Positions 51,600 to 60,457 of a DNA stretch of 64,000 nucleotides are shown here, in pieces. Each line of letters opens with the position of its first letter. Positions within the stretch are counted from its first letter, which is position 1. The DNA is taken from contig NZ_JAPZVN010000006.1 of the NCBI RefSeq assembly GCF_027533845.1, forward strand, positions 124,001-188,000, in the 5' to 3' direction. A program made the position numbers and the translations under genes. This stretch comes from Streptomyces sp. RPT161 (lineage in GTDB: Bacteria; Actinomycetota; Actinomycetes; Streptomycetales; Streptomycetaceae). The notes beneath the pieces were generated by a model that did no database searches, was not told the DNA's origin, and saw nothing but the letters and a program-made list of their open reading frames with translations.

Positions 51600-54197
51600 T
51601 CAAGGCAGGATCTCGATGTACCCGTCTGTTCCGTGCAGGCGGATCCGCTGCCCGTCCCGGATCAGCCGGGTTGCCTGCTCCACGCCCACGACGGCCGGCA
51701 AGCCGTACTCCCGGGCGATCACTGCGCCATGGGTCATCAGGCCTCCCACCTCCGTCACCAGGCCCGCGATTCCGACGAACAGCGGCGACCAACTGGGGTC
51801 CGTGAAGGTCGTCACCAGGATGTCGCCCGCTTCGAGATCGGCCTCCGCCATGTCAAGGATGACGCGGGCCCTTCCCTCGATGGTCCCGGCGGAGACCGGT
51901 AGGCCGATCAGGGCGCCGGCCGGCACGTCGTCGCGCCGGTACGCCCCGGTGACGGCCTCACCATCCGATGTGAGCACCCGGGGCGGTGTGAGCGCGTGGT
52001 ACGAGCGGAACGCGTCCTTGCGCTGCTGGATGAGCTGGTAATCCACCCGGTTCGAGCGCACGACGTCGTGGAGTTCCTGGAACGTGAGGTAGAAGATGTC
52101 CTCCTTCTCACGAAGCACGTTGGCCTGCACGAGGCGCTCGGCCTCCTCCAGCAGCGCCCGCTTGTAGACGAAGTAGCGGCTGACGATGCCGTACTTGGGG
52201 TACTCCCGGTACCCGATGAAGGTTCTGACCCGGTCGATCATCCGCTTGGCCTCGCCGGCCTTCTGGCCCCCGTCCGGCAGGGCACGCAAGCGTGACAGCA
52301 CCTCCTGTTCCTTCTTCTGCGCCTTCTGCCGCCCTTGCTCGAAGCGCCGCTCGGCGGCGCCCGGCTCGAAGTTCCGGACGTTGTCGAGGATCACGGGCAC
52401 GAGCGTGGTGGGGCGCTCGCGCCAACGTGGCCTCGTGATGTCGATCTCGCCGACGCAGCGCATGCCGTACCGGTCGAGGTAGGCCTCGATGGCGTCGCGC
52501 GCTTCGGGCCCGCCCGCGAGCTTCGCCAGCTCGTCCAGGAAGCCCTCGTCCTCGACGCCCTGCAGGAACGCCACCACCTCCGGATGCGGGCGGATCACGT
52601 CCGCGACGTCGAGCAGCGCCAGTCCCATCTCCGATGTGACGTTGTCGGGGGCCGACAGCGTTAGCGTGTCAGCCGCATTCTTCTCGCCCAGCCACTCCTG
52701 AAGCTTGTCGTTTAGCCACCACGTGGCCTCCATCCCCGCCATGATCGCCTGAAGGTTCAGCGGGTCACTGAGGACTCGCTTGTGCTCCTCGAAAGCCTCC
52801 AGCAGGAAGTCAAACAACGCCGGTCCGGTCTTCGTCCGGATGTCGCGCTCCAGGGCGGCGATGGACGCCTGGCTGCGCTCGATCAGCTCGGTGACGATGG
52901 CTGGATCGGTCTCGATCGGGGCGGACGCGCCGCGGGCCGACGGCCCGCCGGGACCCGCGTCCGGGAGCGACGGGACGAAGTCGTCGCGATCGAGGACGGT
53001 CTCCAGAGCGTCCCTGGTCAGCGGATCGCCTCTCCCCATGACGTCCAGGAGGCCGACACGGCTCGCGGGCGAGGCCAGGCGCCGGGTGACGTCGACGAAC
53101 AGCCTCCCGCCGGCCTCGTGCATCGGCACCATGGCCGTCAGCTGCCACATGGAGAGCCCCAGGGGCTTCATGGGGTCGGTCATCATCTGCTGATGACCGA
53201 CGGAGACGTAGACGTGATTGTCCTGGTCGCCAGTCTCGGGGATGGGGAACAGCGTCGTGATCGGTCGGCTCTGAACGATCCGGAAGTCATCGTCGACCAG
53301 GCACCATTCGATGTCCTGCGGGCGGCCGAAGTGCGCTTCGATCCGCCGCCCCAGCTGCACAAGCCGCACTACCTGCGCATCCGTCAGCGCCGGCTGCTCC
53401 TGCCGCTGCGATTCGATCGCCACTTCCTGCGTACCGCCAGCCAGCCGGGCGTGAACGGCACGCTGTTTGGCGGCGATCGACTTGGCGACGACTTCGCCGT
53501 GTCGCACCTTGAAGACATCCGGGTTCACCAGGCCGGAGACCAGGGCCTCGCCGAGGCCGAAGCTGGCGTCCACAGTGGCGACCTTCCGGTTGCCCGTGAC
53601 GGGGTCGGCCGTGAACAGGATGCCGGCCGCCTGCGGGAAGACCATCTGCTGCACGACCACGGCCATGTGGACCGTACGGTGGTCGATGCCGTTCCGCTGG
53701 CGGTAGGTCACGGCCCGCTCGGTGAACAGCGAGGCCCAGCACCGGCTGACGTGCTGGAGGATCGCCGTCGGCCCCACGACGTTCAGGTACGTGTCCTGCT
53801 GGCCGGCAAAGGAGGCCGTCGGCAGGTCCTCTGCCGTCGCGCTGGATCGGACGGCGTAAGCGGCTTGCTCGCCGAGCTGGGCGAGCGCACGGGTGATGGC
53901 CGCCGCGAGATCGCCCGGGATGGCAATCCCTTCGATGGTCCGACGAATCTGCGCGCTGAGCGTGCGGATCGCCTCCCGGTCGTCCGGGTTCAAGCGCGAC
54001 AACTGATCGAGCCGATCGTCGATCGACGGCGCTTCCGCCATGATCCGCCGGAAGGCGCCCGTCGTCACGCAAAAGCCACCCGGCACGCGGATGCCTTCGA
54101 TCCGCGACAGCGCGCCCAGGTGCGCGCCCTTGCCGCCAACGACTGCGACCTGCGTCTGGTCAACCTCTTGAAGATCCAACACGTACTGCTCAGTCAT
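51600..54197 (-). CDS. rph: Rifamycin-inactivating phosphotransferase (RPH)
   Basis: This encodes 865 residues, the usual RPH length. The N-terminal ATP-binding domain (about 1-315) has VVGGKGAHLGALSRIEGIRV and YAVRSSATAEDLPTASFAGQ, and ends QDIEWCLVDDDFRIVQSRPI. The central rifamycin-binding domain is about 325-755. The C-terminal phosphohistidine domain contains GGLMTHGAVIAREYGLPAVV with His823, equivalent to His825 of the Listeria enzyme. It phosphorylates rifamycins using ATP, giving AMP and inorganic phosphate. The ATG at 54197 is the family start; the open frame continues upstream without support. A rifamycin-associated element lies about 300 bp upstream, so expression should be rifamycin-inducible. 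Confidence 0.96.
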   Translation of the reverse strand: MTEQYVLDLQEVDQTQVAVVGGKGAHLGALSRIEGIRVPGGFCVTTGAFRRIMAEAPSIDDRLDQLSRLNPDDREAIRTLSAQIRRTIEGIAIPGDLAAAITRALAQLGEQAAYAVRSSATAEDLPTASFAGQQDTYLNVVGPTAILQHVSRCWASLFTERAVTYRQRNGIDHRTVHMAVVVQQMVFPQAAGILFTADPVTGNRKVATVDASFGLGEALVSGLVNPDVFKVRHGEVVAKSIAAKQRAVHARLAGGTQEVAIESQRQEQPALTDAQVVRLVQLGRRIEAHFGRPQDIEWCLVDDDFRIVQSRPITTLFPIPETGDQDNHVYVSVGHQQMMTDPMKPLGLSMWQLTAMVPMHEAGGRLFVDVTRRLASPASRVGLLDVMGRGDPLTRDALETVLDRDDFVPSLPDAGPGGPSARGASAPIETDPAIVTELIERSQASIAALERDIRTKTGPALFDFLLEAFEEHKRVLSDPLNLQAIMAGMEATWWLNDKLQEWLGEKNAADTLTLSAPDNVTSEMGLALLDVADVIRPHPEVVAFLQGVEDEGFLDELAKLAGGPEARDAIEAYLDRYGMRCVGEIDITRPRWRERPTTLVPVILDNVRNFEPGAAERRFEQGRQKAQKKEQEVLSRLRALPDGGQKAGEAKRMIDRVRTFIGYREYPKYGIVSRYFVYKRALLEEAERLVQANVLREKEDIFYLTFQELHDVVRSNRVDYQLIQQRKDAFRSYHALTPPRVLTSDGEAVTGAYRRDDVPAGALIGLPVSAGTIEGRARVILDMAEADLEAGDILVTTFTDPSWSPLFVGIAGLVTEVGGLMTHGAVIAREYGLPAVVGVEQATRLIRDGQRIRLHGTDGYIEILP

Positions 54198-54731
54198 TGC
54201 GATACCTGCCGGGCAGCCGTGCTCCGTTGCACCGCCGTGGCCGATCGAATCACCGGCGCCTCCAACTCCGTCGAACCTCTTGTCGAGCACGTCCTCATCC
54301 CTGGTTGCCTTCCCTCTGACGAGTCGGTCGGCCGCTCCGCCCAGTCGGGCGCGCACCCCCGCACTCCGCGCCGACCACCCGCAACTGCACTGCCGGTCCC
54401 ACCACTGGCTCGACATCACCGCGTCCCCCATACGTCCACACGCACGTCGTGCCCCATTTCCGCAGGTTGTGGCATCGGCCGACGATTCTGCGCCCTGACC
54501 CGGGCCTTGCCGCAAGCCCCCCAGTGCGCTATAAGTTGAGAGTGGCAAGGAGAGAGAGTTCTCCTTGCCTTTGCCTTTTGCCGTCCAATGGAACTGACAA
54601 GCTTCTCGCGAAGCGGTGGCGCGCCGCATACGGGCGGGTACGAGTCGTTGGCCCAGCCGGATGTCCCATCGGCCTACGTATGCAGTCGCGGAACGGACCG
54701 GGGCGCTAGGGAACGCTGCCCAAGCGCCGTT
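54198..54731. promoter_or_regulatory. Upstream region of rph
   Basis: This holds the RAE at 54502-54520 and a leader of about 300 bp before the rph start. Both strands show only shadow frames. No further gene was recognised. Confidence 0.5.
54502..54520 (-). promoter_or_regulatory. Rifamycin-associated element (RAE)
   Basis: On the minus strand GGGGCTTGCGGCAAGGCCC is a 19-bp near-palindrome that fits the RAE described upstream of rifamycin-inactivation genes in actinomycetes. It lies 305 bp upstream of the rph start, in the sense direction. The RAE is needed for rifamycin-induced expression in studied strains. Confidence 0.88.
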
Positions 54732-54965
54732 TCAGAATCCTTCGCCGTCCAGGTGTGTGTTCAGGCGATGGCCGAGGTTGCTGACCCACTCCTGCGCCCA
54801 GGGTCTGAGTTCCGTGATCTGGTCCTCGGCGAGTCCGTAGGCGGCGAACTCCTCGTCGTCGTACCACCCGGCGCCGACGAGGCGGTCGCGGAGGTCGCGG
54901 GGGCGGAACCAGGGCCCAGCGAAACGGTACCGAACACCCACCGAGGAGGAGTGGGACGCTTTCCT
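54732..54965 (-). pseudogene. C-terminal fragment of an unknown protein
   Basis: The minus strand has good coding character: VRYRFAGPWFRPRDLRDRLV, GAGWYDDEEFAAYGLAEDQI and WAQEWVSNLGHRLNTHLDGE, ending at 54732. No ribosome site or start is visible and the upstream part is replaced by the integrase remnant. Family not recognised. Confidence 0.45.
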
Positions 54966-55019
54966 CGCACACACCCGTTGACTGCACCGCGTCAAGGTCA
55001 ATGACTGGGCTGGACGCCT

Positions 55020-55740
55020 GGTTTGGTGGAAGGACGTGGTGTGGTGGAGGACATGCGGCGGGCATTGGCAGAGGGGCAACGATCCGTTCCGGGGGTGGGC
55101 GCTGTGGTCCAGGGCGAGACGTCGGACCTGCCGTTCTTGGTCGTGGACGGCGATGGGGGAGCGATTGGAGCCGGTCGCCGCATACTTGCGGGATCTCATG
55201 CTCGGTGACGCGAACTCATTAACGTGCCGCAACTACGGGTTTGACCTGTTGCGGTGGCACCCGCTGTTGTGGTTCCTGGGATCGCGTGGGACCGGGCGAC
55301 CGAAGCTGACGTCGCGACCATGGTGGCCTGGCTGCGGGCGGCCCGCACTCCGCAGCGGCGGCGCAGCCGTCCGGGCTCGCCACCGGTGGGGTCAGTGGAC
55401 CTCAAGACGGGCAAGCCGTCCCTTCGGGCTGACTCTGCGCCGAGGACGAACAATCATGCTTTGACTGTGGTGCATGGCTTTTGCGCCTTCCATGGTCGCT
55501 TCGGCGCGGGGCCGGTGGTAAATCGGTGCCGGTCTCGGCGCAACGTCGGCAGGTGTTGGCCCACCGAAGTCCGTTGGAGCCGGTCCGGGCAGCACACGAT
55601 CTCGACGATCCGGGCCAGCGTCCAGCACTGGTCACTCCAGCCGCACGCGGCCGGACCGGCATCCAACTCCGCCTCAGGGGCACGGAGTTGACCCGGATCG
55701 AGCTGGCAGCGGGCAACGACAGGGCCCTTGGAAGTCAAGG
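55020..55740 (+). pseudogene. Tyrosine-recombinase/integrase pseudogene
   Basis: Several plus-strand frames together resemble the N-terminal half of an actinobacterial phage-type integrase: EPVAAYLRDLMLGDANSLTC, RNYGFDLLRWHPLLWFLG, ATEADVATMVAWLRAARTPQ, RRRSRPGSPPVGSVDLKTGK, HALTVVHGFCAFHGRFGAGP and VPVSAQRRQVLAHRSPLEPV. At least three frameshifts break it, and the catalytic C-terminal domain with its tyrosine is absent. It marks a former integrated element. Confidence 0.72.
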
Positions 55741-55892
55741 CCTGCCGATCGCCCGAAGCTGGCGCTGCGCCGCCAGCGGTTCGAGCGTCGGGGTGGGTTG
55801 GCCGGTGTGACCAAACCGAGGTTGATCTCTGAAGCACTCAGGCATACATTTAATTACGTACCCGTTTCGTTTCATAAATGAGGGAGGTGAGT

Positions 55893-56486
55893 ATGCCTGA
55901 TACCCGCGACGCGGAGCCTGCTCGGGGCAGACCGCGCGACGTCGGCCGGGACCTGGCGATCCTCGACGCGACGCTGAGACTGCTGGTAGAGGTCGGATAC
56001 GACCAGTTGTCCATCGAGTCGGTCGCGGCCGAAGCCGGAGTGGGCAAGCCCACGGTCTACCGGCGCTACGCAGGCAAGGCCGAGCTGGTGGCCGCGGCGG
56101 TCGAGCACCGCGCGGCGAGCGTTCCGCCCGCGACTCGGACCGGCGATCTCCGGCAGGCCCTGCTGCAGACCGTGGGGTGGCTGGCCGAGCAGATCGCCGA
56201 GCAGGAGATCGGGTTGCTCGGCGCTCTGTTCACGGGCATGCGCAGCGATCCGGACCTGGCGGCGGAAATGCGGCGGATCCTGCGACGCGACGAAGCGGCA
56301 ATGACCGAGCAGCCATTCGGCGGTGTGCAGGGCGAACACCTCGTCCCTGGAGCGGCCGGACTGTTCGCCGAGATCGTTCCGGCGCTCGTCGTGCACCGGC
56401 TCGTGTTCGTCGGGGAGCCCAGCGACCAGAGCTTCGTCGAGCACATCGTCGACGACATTCTGCTGCCGCTGCTACAGCGCCGATGA
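55893..56486 (+). CDS. TetR-family transcriptional regulator
   Basis: This encodes 197 residues. The DNA-binding domain (about 15-65) has ILDATLRLLVEVGYDQLSIE and GVGKPTVYRRYAGKAELVAA; a C-terminal TetR ligand domain follows. The ATG at 55893 has GGGAGGTGAGT directly upstream; an earlier ATG (55878) overlaps that site. The AT-rich stretch at 55840-55880 likely holds promoter and operator. The next gene, an NmrA-like oxidoreductase, follows in the same direction after 100 bp and is the likely target. Confidence 0.9.
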   Translation: MPDTRDAEPARGRPRDVGRDLAILDATLRLLVEVGYDQLSIESVAAEAGVGKPTVYRRYAGKAELVAAAVEHRAASVPPATRTGDLRQALLQTVGWLAEQIAEQEIGLLGALFTGMRSDPDLAAEMRRILRRDEAAMTEQPFGGVQGEHLVPGAAGLFAEIVPALVVHRLVFVGEPSDQSFVEHIVDDILLPLLQRR

Positions 56487-56586
56487 GCGGTGGAGAGACC
56501 CCCTTGTCCGGCCTGACGGCTGGCGGAATCCATATATCGGTGCGGACGGTTCGGTATCGATCCTCGACACAACGGAGGCAACAATC

Positions 56587-57444
56587 ATGATCGTCATTAC
56601 CGGCGCGACCGGCGCCCTGGGCGGCGCCACCGTCGAGCACCTGCTTGAGCGCATCCCCGCAGACCGGATCGGCGTCAGCGTCCGCGACGTCGCCAAGGCG
56701 CAGCATTTCGCCGACCGCGGCGTGCGCGTACGGCGCGGCTCTTACGACGACCCGGCCGCGCTACGCGACTCGTTCGAGGGCGCCGAACAGGTACTGCTGG
56801 TCTCCCAGAACGACCCCAGCGGCGACGGAATTGGCTTGCACCGCAACGCGATCGAGGCCGCGGTCGCCGCGGGCGCACAGCGCATCTTGTACACCAGTCA
56901 CCAGAATGTACACAGCGAAAGCCCGTTCGCCCCGGCGCACGAGCACTCCGCCACCGAAGCGCTGCTCGCGGAGTCAGGGGTAGCCTGGACGTCACTTCGC
57001 AACGGGTTCTACGCGCACAGCCTCGACTGGCTGCTCGGCCCCTGGCAGCAGACCGGCGTCATCGCCGCACCGGCCGATGGGCCCGTCTCCTGGACCGACC
57101 GCGCGGATGCGGCCGAAGCCGCCGCGATCATCCTCACCGGACAGCACCCCTTCGACGGCCCCGTCACGCTCACCGCACGCCGCGCCGTCACCTTCGACGA
57201 CATCGCCACGACCGCAGGCGAACTCACCGGCCGTGACATCACCCGAGTCGTCGTAGACGACGAGCAGTGGCTCGCCGACCGGATCGCCGCCGGCACACCC
57301 GAGACGATGGCCTACATGCTGCTGTGGTTCTTCCACGCCGCGCGAAGCGGCCACTTCGCCGAAACCGGCCCGCTGCTGGCCGAACTCCTGTGCCGCGAAC
57401 CACGCACGGTCGCCGATCTCCTCACCGACCGGATCAGCGCCTGA
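56587..57444 (+). CDS. NAD(P)-binding NmrA/QOR2-like oxidoreductase
   Basis: This encodes 285 residues of the atypical SDR type: the start MIVITGATGALGGATVEHLL, QVLLVSQNDPSGDGIGLHRN, RILYTSHQNVHSESPFAPAH, and VAWTSLRNGFYAHSLDWLLG. Similar proteins are NAD(P)H:quinone oxidoreductases or redox sensors. GGAGG lies close before ACAATCATG. It probably forms a unit with the upstream TetR gene. Confidence 0.9.
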   Translation: MIVITGATGALGGATVEHLLERIPADRIGVSVRDVAKAQHFADRGVRVRRGSYDDPAALRDSFEGAEQVLLVSQNDPSGDGIGLHRNAIEAAVAAGAQRILYTSHQNVHSESPFAPAHEHSATEALLAESGVAWTSLRNGFYAHSLDWLLGPWQQTGVIAAPADGPVSWTDRADAAEAAAIILTGQHPFDGPVTLTARRAVTFDDIATTAGELTGRDITRVVVDDEQWLADRIAAGTPETMAYMLLWFFHAARSGHFAETGPLLAELLCREPRTVADLLTDRISA

Positions 57445-57700
57445 GTTTCGGACTCGATATGGTCGCGCTCAACTCGGCTACTCAATCAAGGCCGCGGAGT
57501 GCGCACGGACCACGGCAGCACCCCCGCATCACTGCCGGCGCAAACCGCGCCTACCTGTTCTCCGGTGAGCTCACTCCGGCCACTGTCCCGGCCGACGGTG
57601 AGACGCTCTTGGGCGCGGTCACCGTTGGCTGAACGAAGCAGCGGCATTGTGTAGTTCAGGGCACGGATTCGGGTTTTGCATAGTACGGTCTGCGGTCGTG
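57445..57700. other. Gap after the oxidoreductase
   Basis: No gene is present. On the minus strand between 57486 and 57767 there is only a shadow frame. Confidence 0.35.
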
Positions 57701-57901
57701 ATGGACGATCGCGAGCCCGAGCGAGGTCGTCCCCGTCTCCTACCGTCACGCCCCGTCCACGCGGCACCAGCTGAGAGTGCTGTACGCCGAGCGGCGAAGG
57801 GCTCCTACGAGCACTACCAGCAGCAGGAAGCCGCAGAACTGAAGAAGAACATCATCCAGATCTGGCCCACCCCACCCCGTAAACGCGGTGGCGGAGGGTG
57901 A
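57701..57901 (+). CDS. Short hypothetical protein
   Basis: This ORF of 66 codons begins MDDREPERGRPRLLPSRPVH, continues with a charged helix AAKGSYEHYQQQEAAELKKN and ends PTPPRKRGGGG. The helix looks coding, but no good ribosome site is seen. It might be a fragment of a mobile-element gene. Confidence 0.35.
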   Translation: MDDREPERGRPRLLPSRPVHAAPAESAVRRAAKGSYEHYQQQEAAELKKNIIQIWPTPPRKRGGGG

Positions 57902-58199
57902 GTATCACGAATGCCTCTCCCGGTGTAGTTGCTCACCGCTGACCGCTGCTGTGGGTTCTGGTGCCGTCCGCAGTGAATAACGTGACTGTGGCGCGAGGAC
58001 GGTCAACGCCACGGTGAACTGCGGTTCCCCCCGATGGTGATCGCATCCCGGTTGAGGCCAGTGATGGGCTTGACATCGGCTCACCGGTACGCGCGACGAC
58101 CAACTCGCCAGGGAGAACGAACGGTTACCGCCAGCCGCGCGGGAGGGACTGGCGTCGAACGCCGGCCTCGCGCCGTCACCTTGTGGGACTCAATCGCTG
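57902..58199. other. Gap without recognised features
   Basis: About 300 bp; nothing was recognised. Confidence 0.35.
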
Positions 58200-58553
58200 T
58201 CAGCCGCGAAGGTGGTAGCTGTAGGCGAATCCGGACGGGTTGCACACGCCGAGCTGGTTTCTGGTCTGGTCAAAGGTGAAACCGGGCGGAACGGAGCAGG
58301 CCCAGATGTTGTTTTGTGGTGCGCGAAGGTGGTAGCTGTAGGCGAAGCCGGATGGGTTGCACACGCCGAGCTGGTTGGCCACGCGGTCGTAGGTGTAGCC
58401 GGGGGGAACGGAGCAGGCCCAACTGTTGTCGAGGTTGGCGGGCTTCGCCTGAGCCGCAGGCGCGAACCATACTGTGCATAGGGCGACGAGTGCGCAGAGC
58501 GCTGACGAGGCCGCTGCCGTGGGTCTGAGATGCGGGCGGGTGCGTAGGCGCAT
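58200..58553 (-). CDS. Secreted protein with a duplicated 35-residue cysteine motif
   Basis: This encodes 117 residues. A Sec signal peptide (about 1-36, ending APAAQA) precedes a mature protein of about 80 residues. This consists almost wholly of two tandem repeats (43-77 and 82-116), each beginning N-x-WACSVPPG and ending NQLGVCNPSGFAYSYHLR. The two copies are identical at 29 of 35 positions, each with two cysteines that probably form one disulphide. The DNA is equally well conserved, so the duplication is recent or maintained. AGGAGG lies seven bases before the ATG. Function unknown; small antimicrobial, binding or surface roles are possible. Confidence 0.82.
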   Translation of the reverse strand: MRLRTRPHLRPTAAASSALCALVALCTVWFAPAAQAKPANLDNSWACSVPPGYTYDRVANQLGVCNPSGFAYSYHLRAPQNNIWACSVPPGFTFDQTRNQLGVCNPSGFAYSYHLRG

Positions 58554-58973
58554 CAGGTGCCTCCTGTGAGAAGCCGACAGCCGTCCTCATGACGGCTGAC
58601 CCTGCCCGCAACATATGCGGCTGCCGGCGTGTTCTTGGAGAGTCATATGGGCCATCCTTGGTGAGGCGTCGGGAGCCCAAGCCGATGGTGCGGACGGTGT
58701 TGCGCGGTCCGGAGGGCCTCGTCCTCGTGGGACGCTCGGTGGGCGAAGGACGCTGCGGGCAAGCCGGTGCTCACCAGCTACCAACTGGACGGCAACCCCC
58801 TCGTGCCAAGGCGCGCGGAAGCACCGACTGCTACCTCCGGCCTGCCATCGCTCAGCCCACGGAGAATTCTCCGGAGCGGGCGTCGAGAACCACGGGATCA
58901 ACTCGCCCAGGTGGGAGCGTAGTTCGGGGCGTGGTGGGGGACGGCCGCGCTCGTCCGGCGGGTGGTGTCGGAT
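58554..58973. other. Intergenic region
   Basis: About 420 bp with no supported gene. It includes the promoter side of the duplicated-motif gene and the 3' side of the sigma-factor operon; no clear terminator was found. Confidence 0.4.
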
Positions 58974-59318
58974 TCACGGTTGTGGTGTGATCGGGGCCGG
59001 TTCCGCCGTGGACGGGGAGACGGGGCTGGGGACCGCCGGGGACGGTGTGCCGATCGTCGGGCGCGAGGGGTTCGCCGGCTCGGTCGGGCGGGACTGACCG
59101 CCGCGCACCGTGAGGAACACCAGTGCGGCCACGGCGGCCAGCGCCAGCGCGCCCAGCAAGGCGCGGCGGAGCACCAGTCGGCGGGGCGGTACCGTCGTCG
59201 TCGGCGGGCGCAGCGGCCGCAGGTCGCCGGGGCCGACCGAGTGCGCACGCGCGGCGAGCGCGGCCCGCAGCCGTTCCTCGATCGGCGCATGGGCCGTCCG
59301 GGTAGCAGACTCGTTCAT
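58974..59318 (-). CDS. Membrane protein of a sigma-factor operon (possible anti-sigma factor)
   Basis: This encodes 114 residues. The cytoplasmic N-terminus (about 1-50, EERLRAALAARAHSVGPGDL) is followed by one membrane helix (LLGALALAAVAALVFLTV) and a Pro/Ser/Thr-rich external tail. The ATG overlaps the stop of the upstream sigma factor (ATGA), so the two are translationally coupled. This is the standard arrangement of an ECF sigma factor and a membrane regulator. No zinc anti-sigma motif (HxxxCxxC) is present, so the assignment is by context. Confidence 0.75.
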   Translation of the reverse strand: MNESATRTAHAPIEERLRAALAARAHSVGPGDLRPLRPPTTTVPPRRLVLRRALLGALALAAVAALVFLTVRGGQSRPTEPANPSRPTIGTPSPAVPSPVSPSTAEPAPITPQP

Positions 59319-60001
59319 CGCAGCCCCTCCAGACGTCGGCCGAGGGCGTCCAGGGCCCTGCTGGCAGTGGACTTGACGGCACCGCGGGACAGCCCCAGCG
59401 TGGTTGCGATCTCGACCTCGGTCAGATGCGACCAGTAGCGCAGCACCAGCACCTCCCGTTGCCGCCGGGTCAGCGTGCGCAGCGCCGCCAGCACCTCCCG
59501 GTGGTCCTCGTGCAGCAGCACGTCCTCCTCCGGGGCGGGCGCGTGCTGTTCGGGTGCGGGGGCGTGCGCCCGTACGGTCCTGCGCCGGCGCAGCACCGAG
59601 CGGGCCGCGTTGACGACACTGGTCCTCAGGTACGCCTCCGGGTCGTCGAGCGAGGCGAGCCGGTGACCGTGCCGCCGGAAGAGCGCGGTGAAGGCGTCCT
59701 GGACGACGTCCTCGGCCGTGGGCAGGTCGTCCACCAGCAGCACCGCGAGCCGGACCAGGGCGAGCCGACGGTGGTGGTACAACTCCTCGATTCTGGGCGG
59801 CCGTTCGGGACTGGCGAGGGCAGACGCGACGGTGCTGGTGCCCGTACCGGGGGGTGCCGGGTCGGCGGGGGCGTGCGTACGGCGGGCGAGCACGCGGGTC
59901 CGTAGCGCTCGCGTGAACCGCCGCCAGGGCGTGGGACGTTGCGGGCTGCCAGGCGCCCGGTCCCAGGGCCGGGCCGCCGCTGGTTGTGTGGCTGTCGTCA
60001 T
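59315..60001 (-). CDS. SigE-family ECF RNA polymerase sigma factor
   Basis: This encodes 228 residues. A basic N-terminal extension (about 1-70) precedes sigma region 2 (ELYHHRRLALVRLAVLLVDD, LPTAEDVVQDAFTALFRRHG) and region 4 (LTRRQREVLVLRYWSHLTEV, EIATTLGLSRGAVKSTASRA). It matches the actinobacterial SigE-family ECF group often linked to small membrane proteins. It lies between an Ala/Pro-rich secreted protein gene and a membrane protein gene with an ATGA overlap. It probably responds to a cell-surface signal. Confidence 0.9.
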   Translation of the reverse strand: MTTATQPAAARPWDRAPGSPQRPTPWRRFTRALRTRVLARRTHAPADPAPPGTGTSTVASALASPERPPRIEELYHHRRLALVRLAVLLVDDLPTAEDVVQDAFTALFRRHGHRLASLDDPEAYLRTSVVNAARSVLRRRRTVRAHAPAPEQHAPAPEEDVLLHEDHREVLAALRTLTRRQREVLVLRYWSHLTEVEIATTLGLSRGAVKSTASRALDALGRRLEGLR

Positions 60002-60064
60002 GGGTCTCCCGGAGCCGGGAGCGGGCCACCGCTGAACGACGGCCCGCTCCCGGCTCCCTGCTGC

Positions 60065-60457
60065 TCAGTACTGCTGCGGAACCGGCGCCGGCGTGGCGTC
60101 GCCGTGGTGCGGGCCATGACCGGGCCGCGCCGGTACAGGCGCGGGGCTCGGGGTGGCGTGCGCGGGAGACGACGGTACGGGGCTCGACTGGACGCGCGTC
60201 GGCGCCGGGACCGGCGCAGGCGTGGCCGGCACGGGCTTCGGCGTCGCCGGTACGGGCTTGGGCGTGGCCGCTACGGGCGCCGGAGACGCGGTGTGGACCG
60301 GCGAAGGCGCCGGGGCCGGGGCCGCGTGGCTGCCGCTTTGGGCCGCCTGGGCGGTGGCGGTGCCGGCGACGGCGAGTGCCGCGCCAACGGCGGAGACCCC
60401 CAGGGCGGCACGCAGCCTGCGGACACGGCTGGGACGGGATACACGGTGTGCGGACAT
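60065..60457 (-). CDS. Secreted Ala/Pro-rich protein
   Basis: This encodes 130 residues. A signal peptide (about 1-39, RLRAALGVSAVGAALAVAGT, then ATAQA) is followed by a low-complexity mature chain dominated by AP, PAP and ATPKPVP repeats, with HGPHHGD near the end. It is likely an extended cell-wall-spanning or surface protein. The ATG at 60457 has AAGGAA five bases upstream. It is the first gene of the sigma-factor operon (63 bp before the sigma gene), perhaps a regulated target. Confidence 0.75.
   Translation of the reverse strand: MSAHRVSRPSRVRRLRAALGVSAVGAALAVAGTATAQAAQSGSHAAPAPAPSPVHTASPAPVAATPKPVPATPKPVPATPAPVPAPTRVQSSPVPSSPAHATPSPAPVPARPGHGPHHGDATPAPVPQQY

Noticed and set aside
52782-54539. 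585-codon plus-strand frame opposite rph
   Set aside because: It is the antisense shadow of the RPH gene, whose length and motifs are fully conserved.
58208-58420. Short DNA tandem repeat as a mobile or CRISPR-like repeat
   Set aside because: It is explained by the duplicated 35-residue coding motif of the secreted protein in frame.
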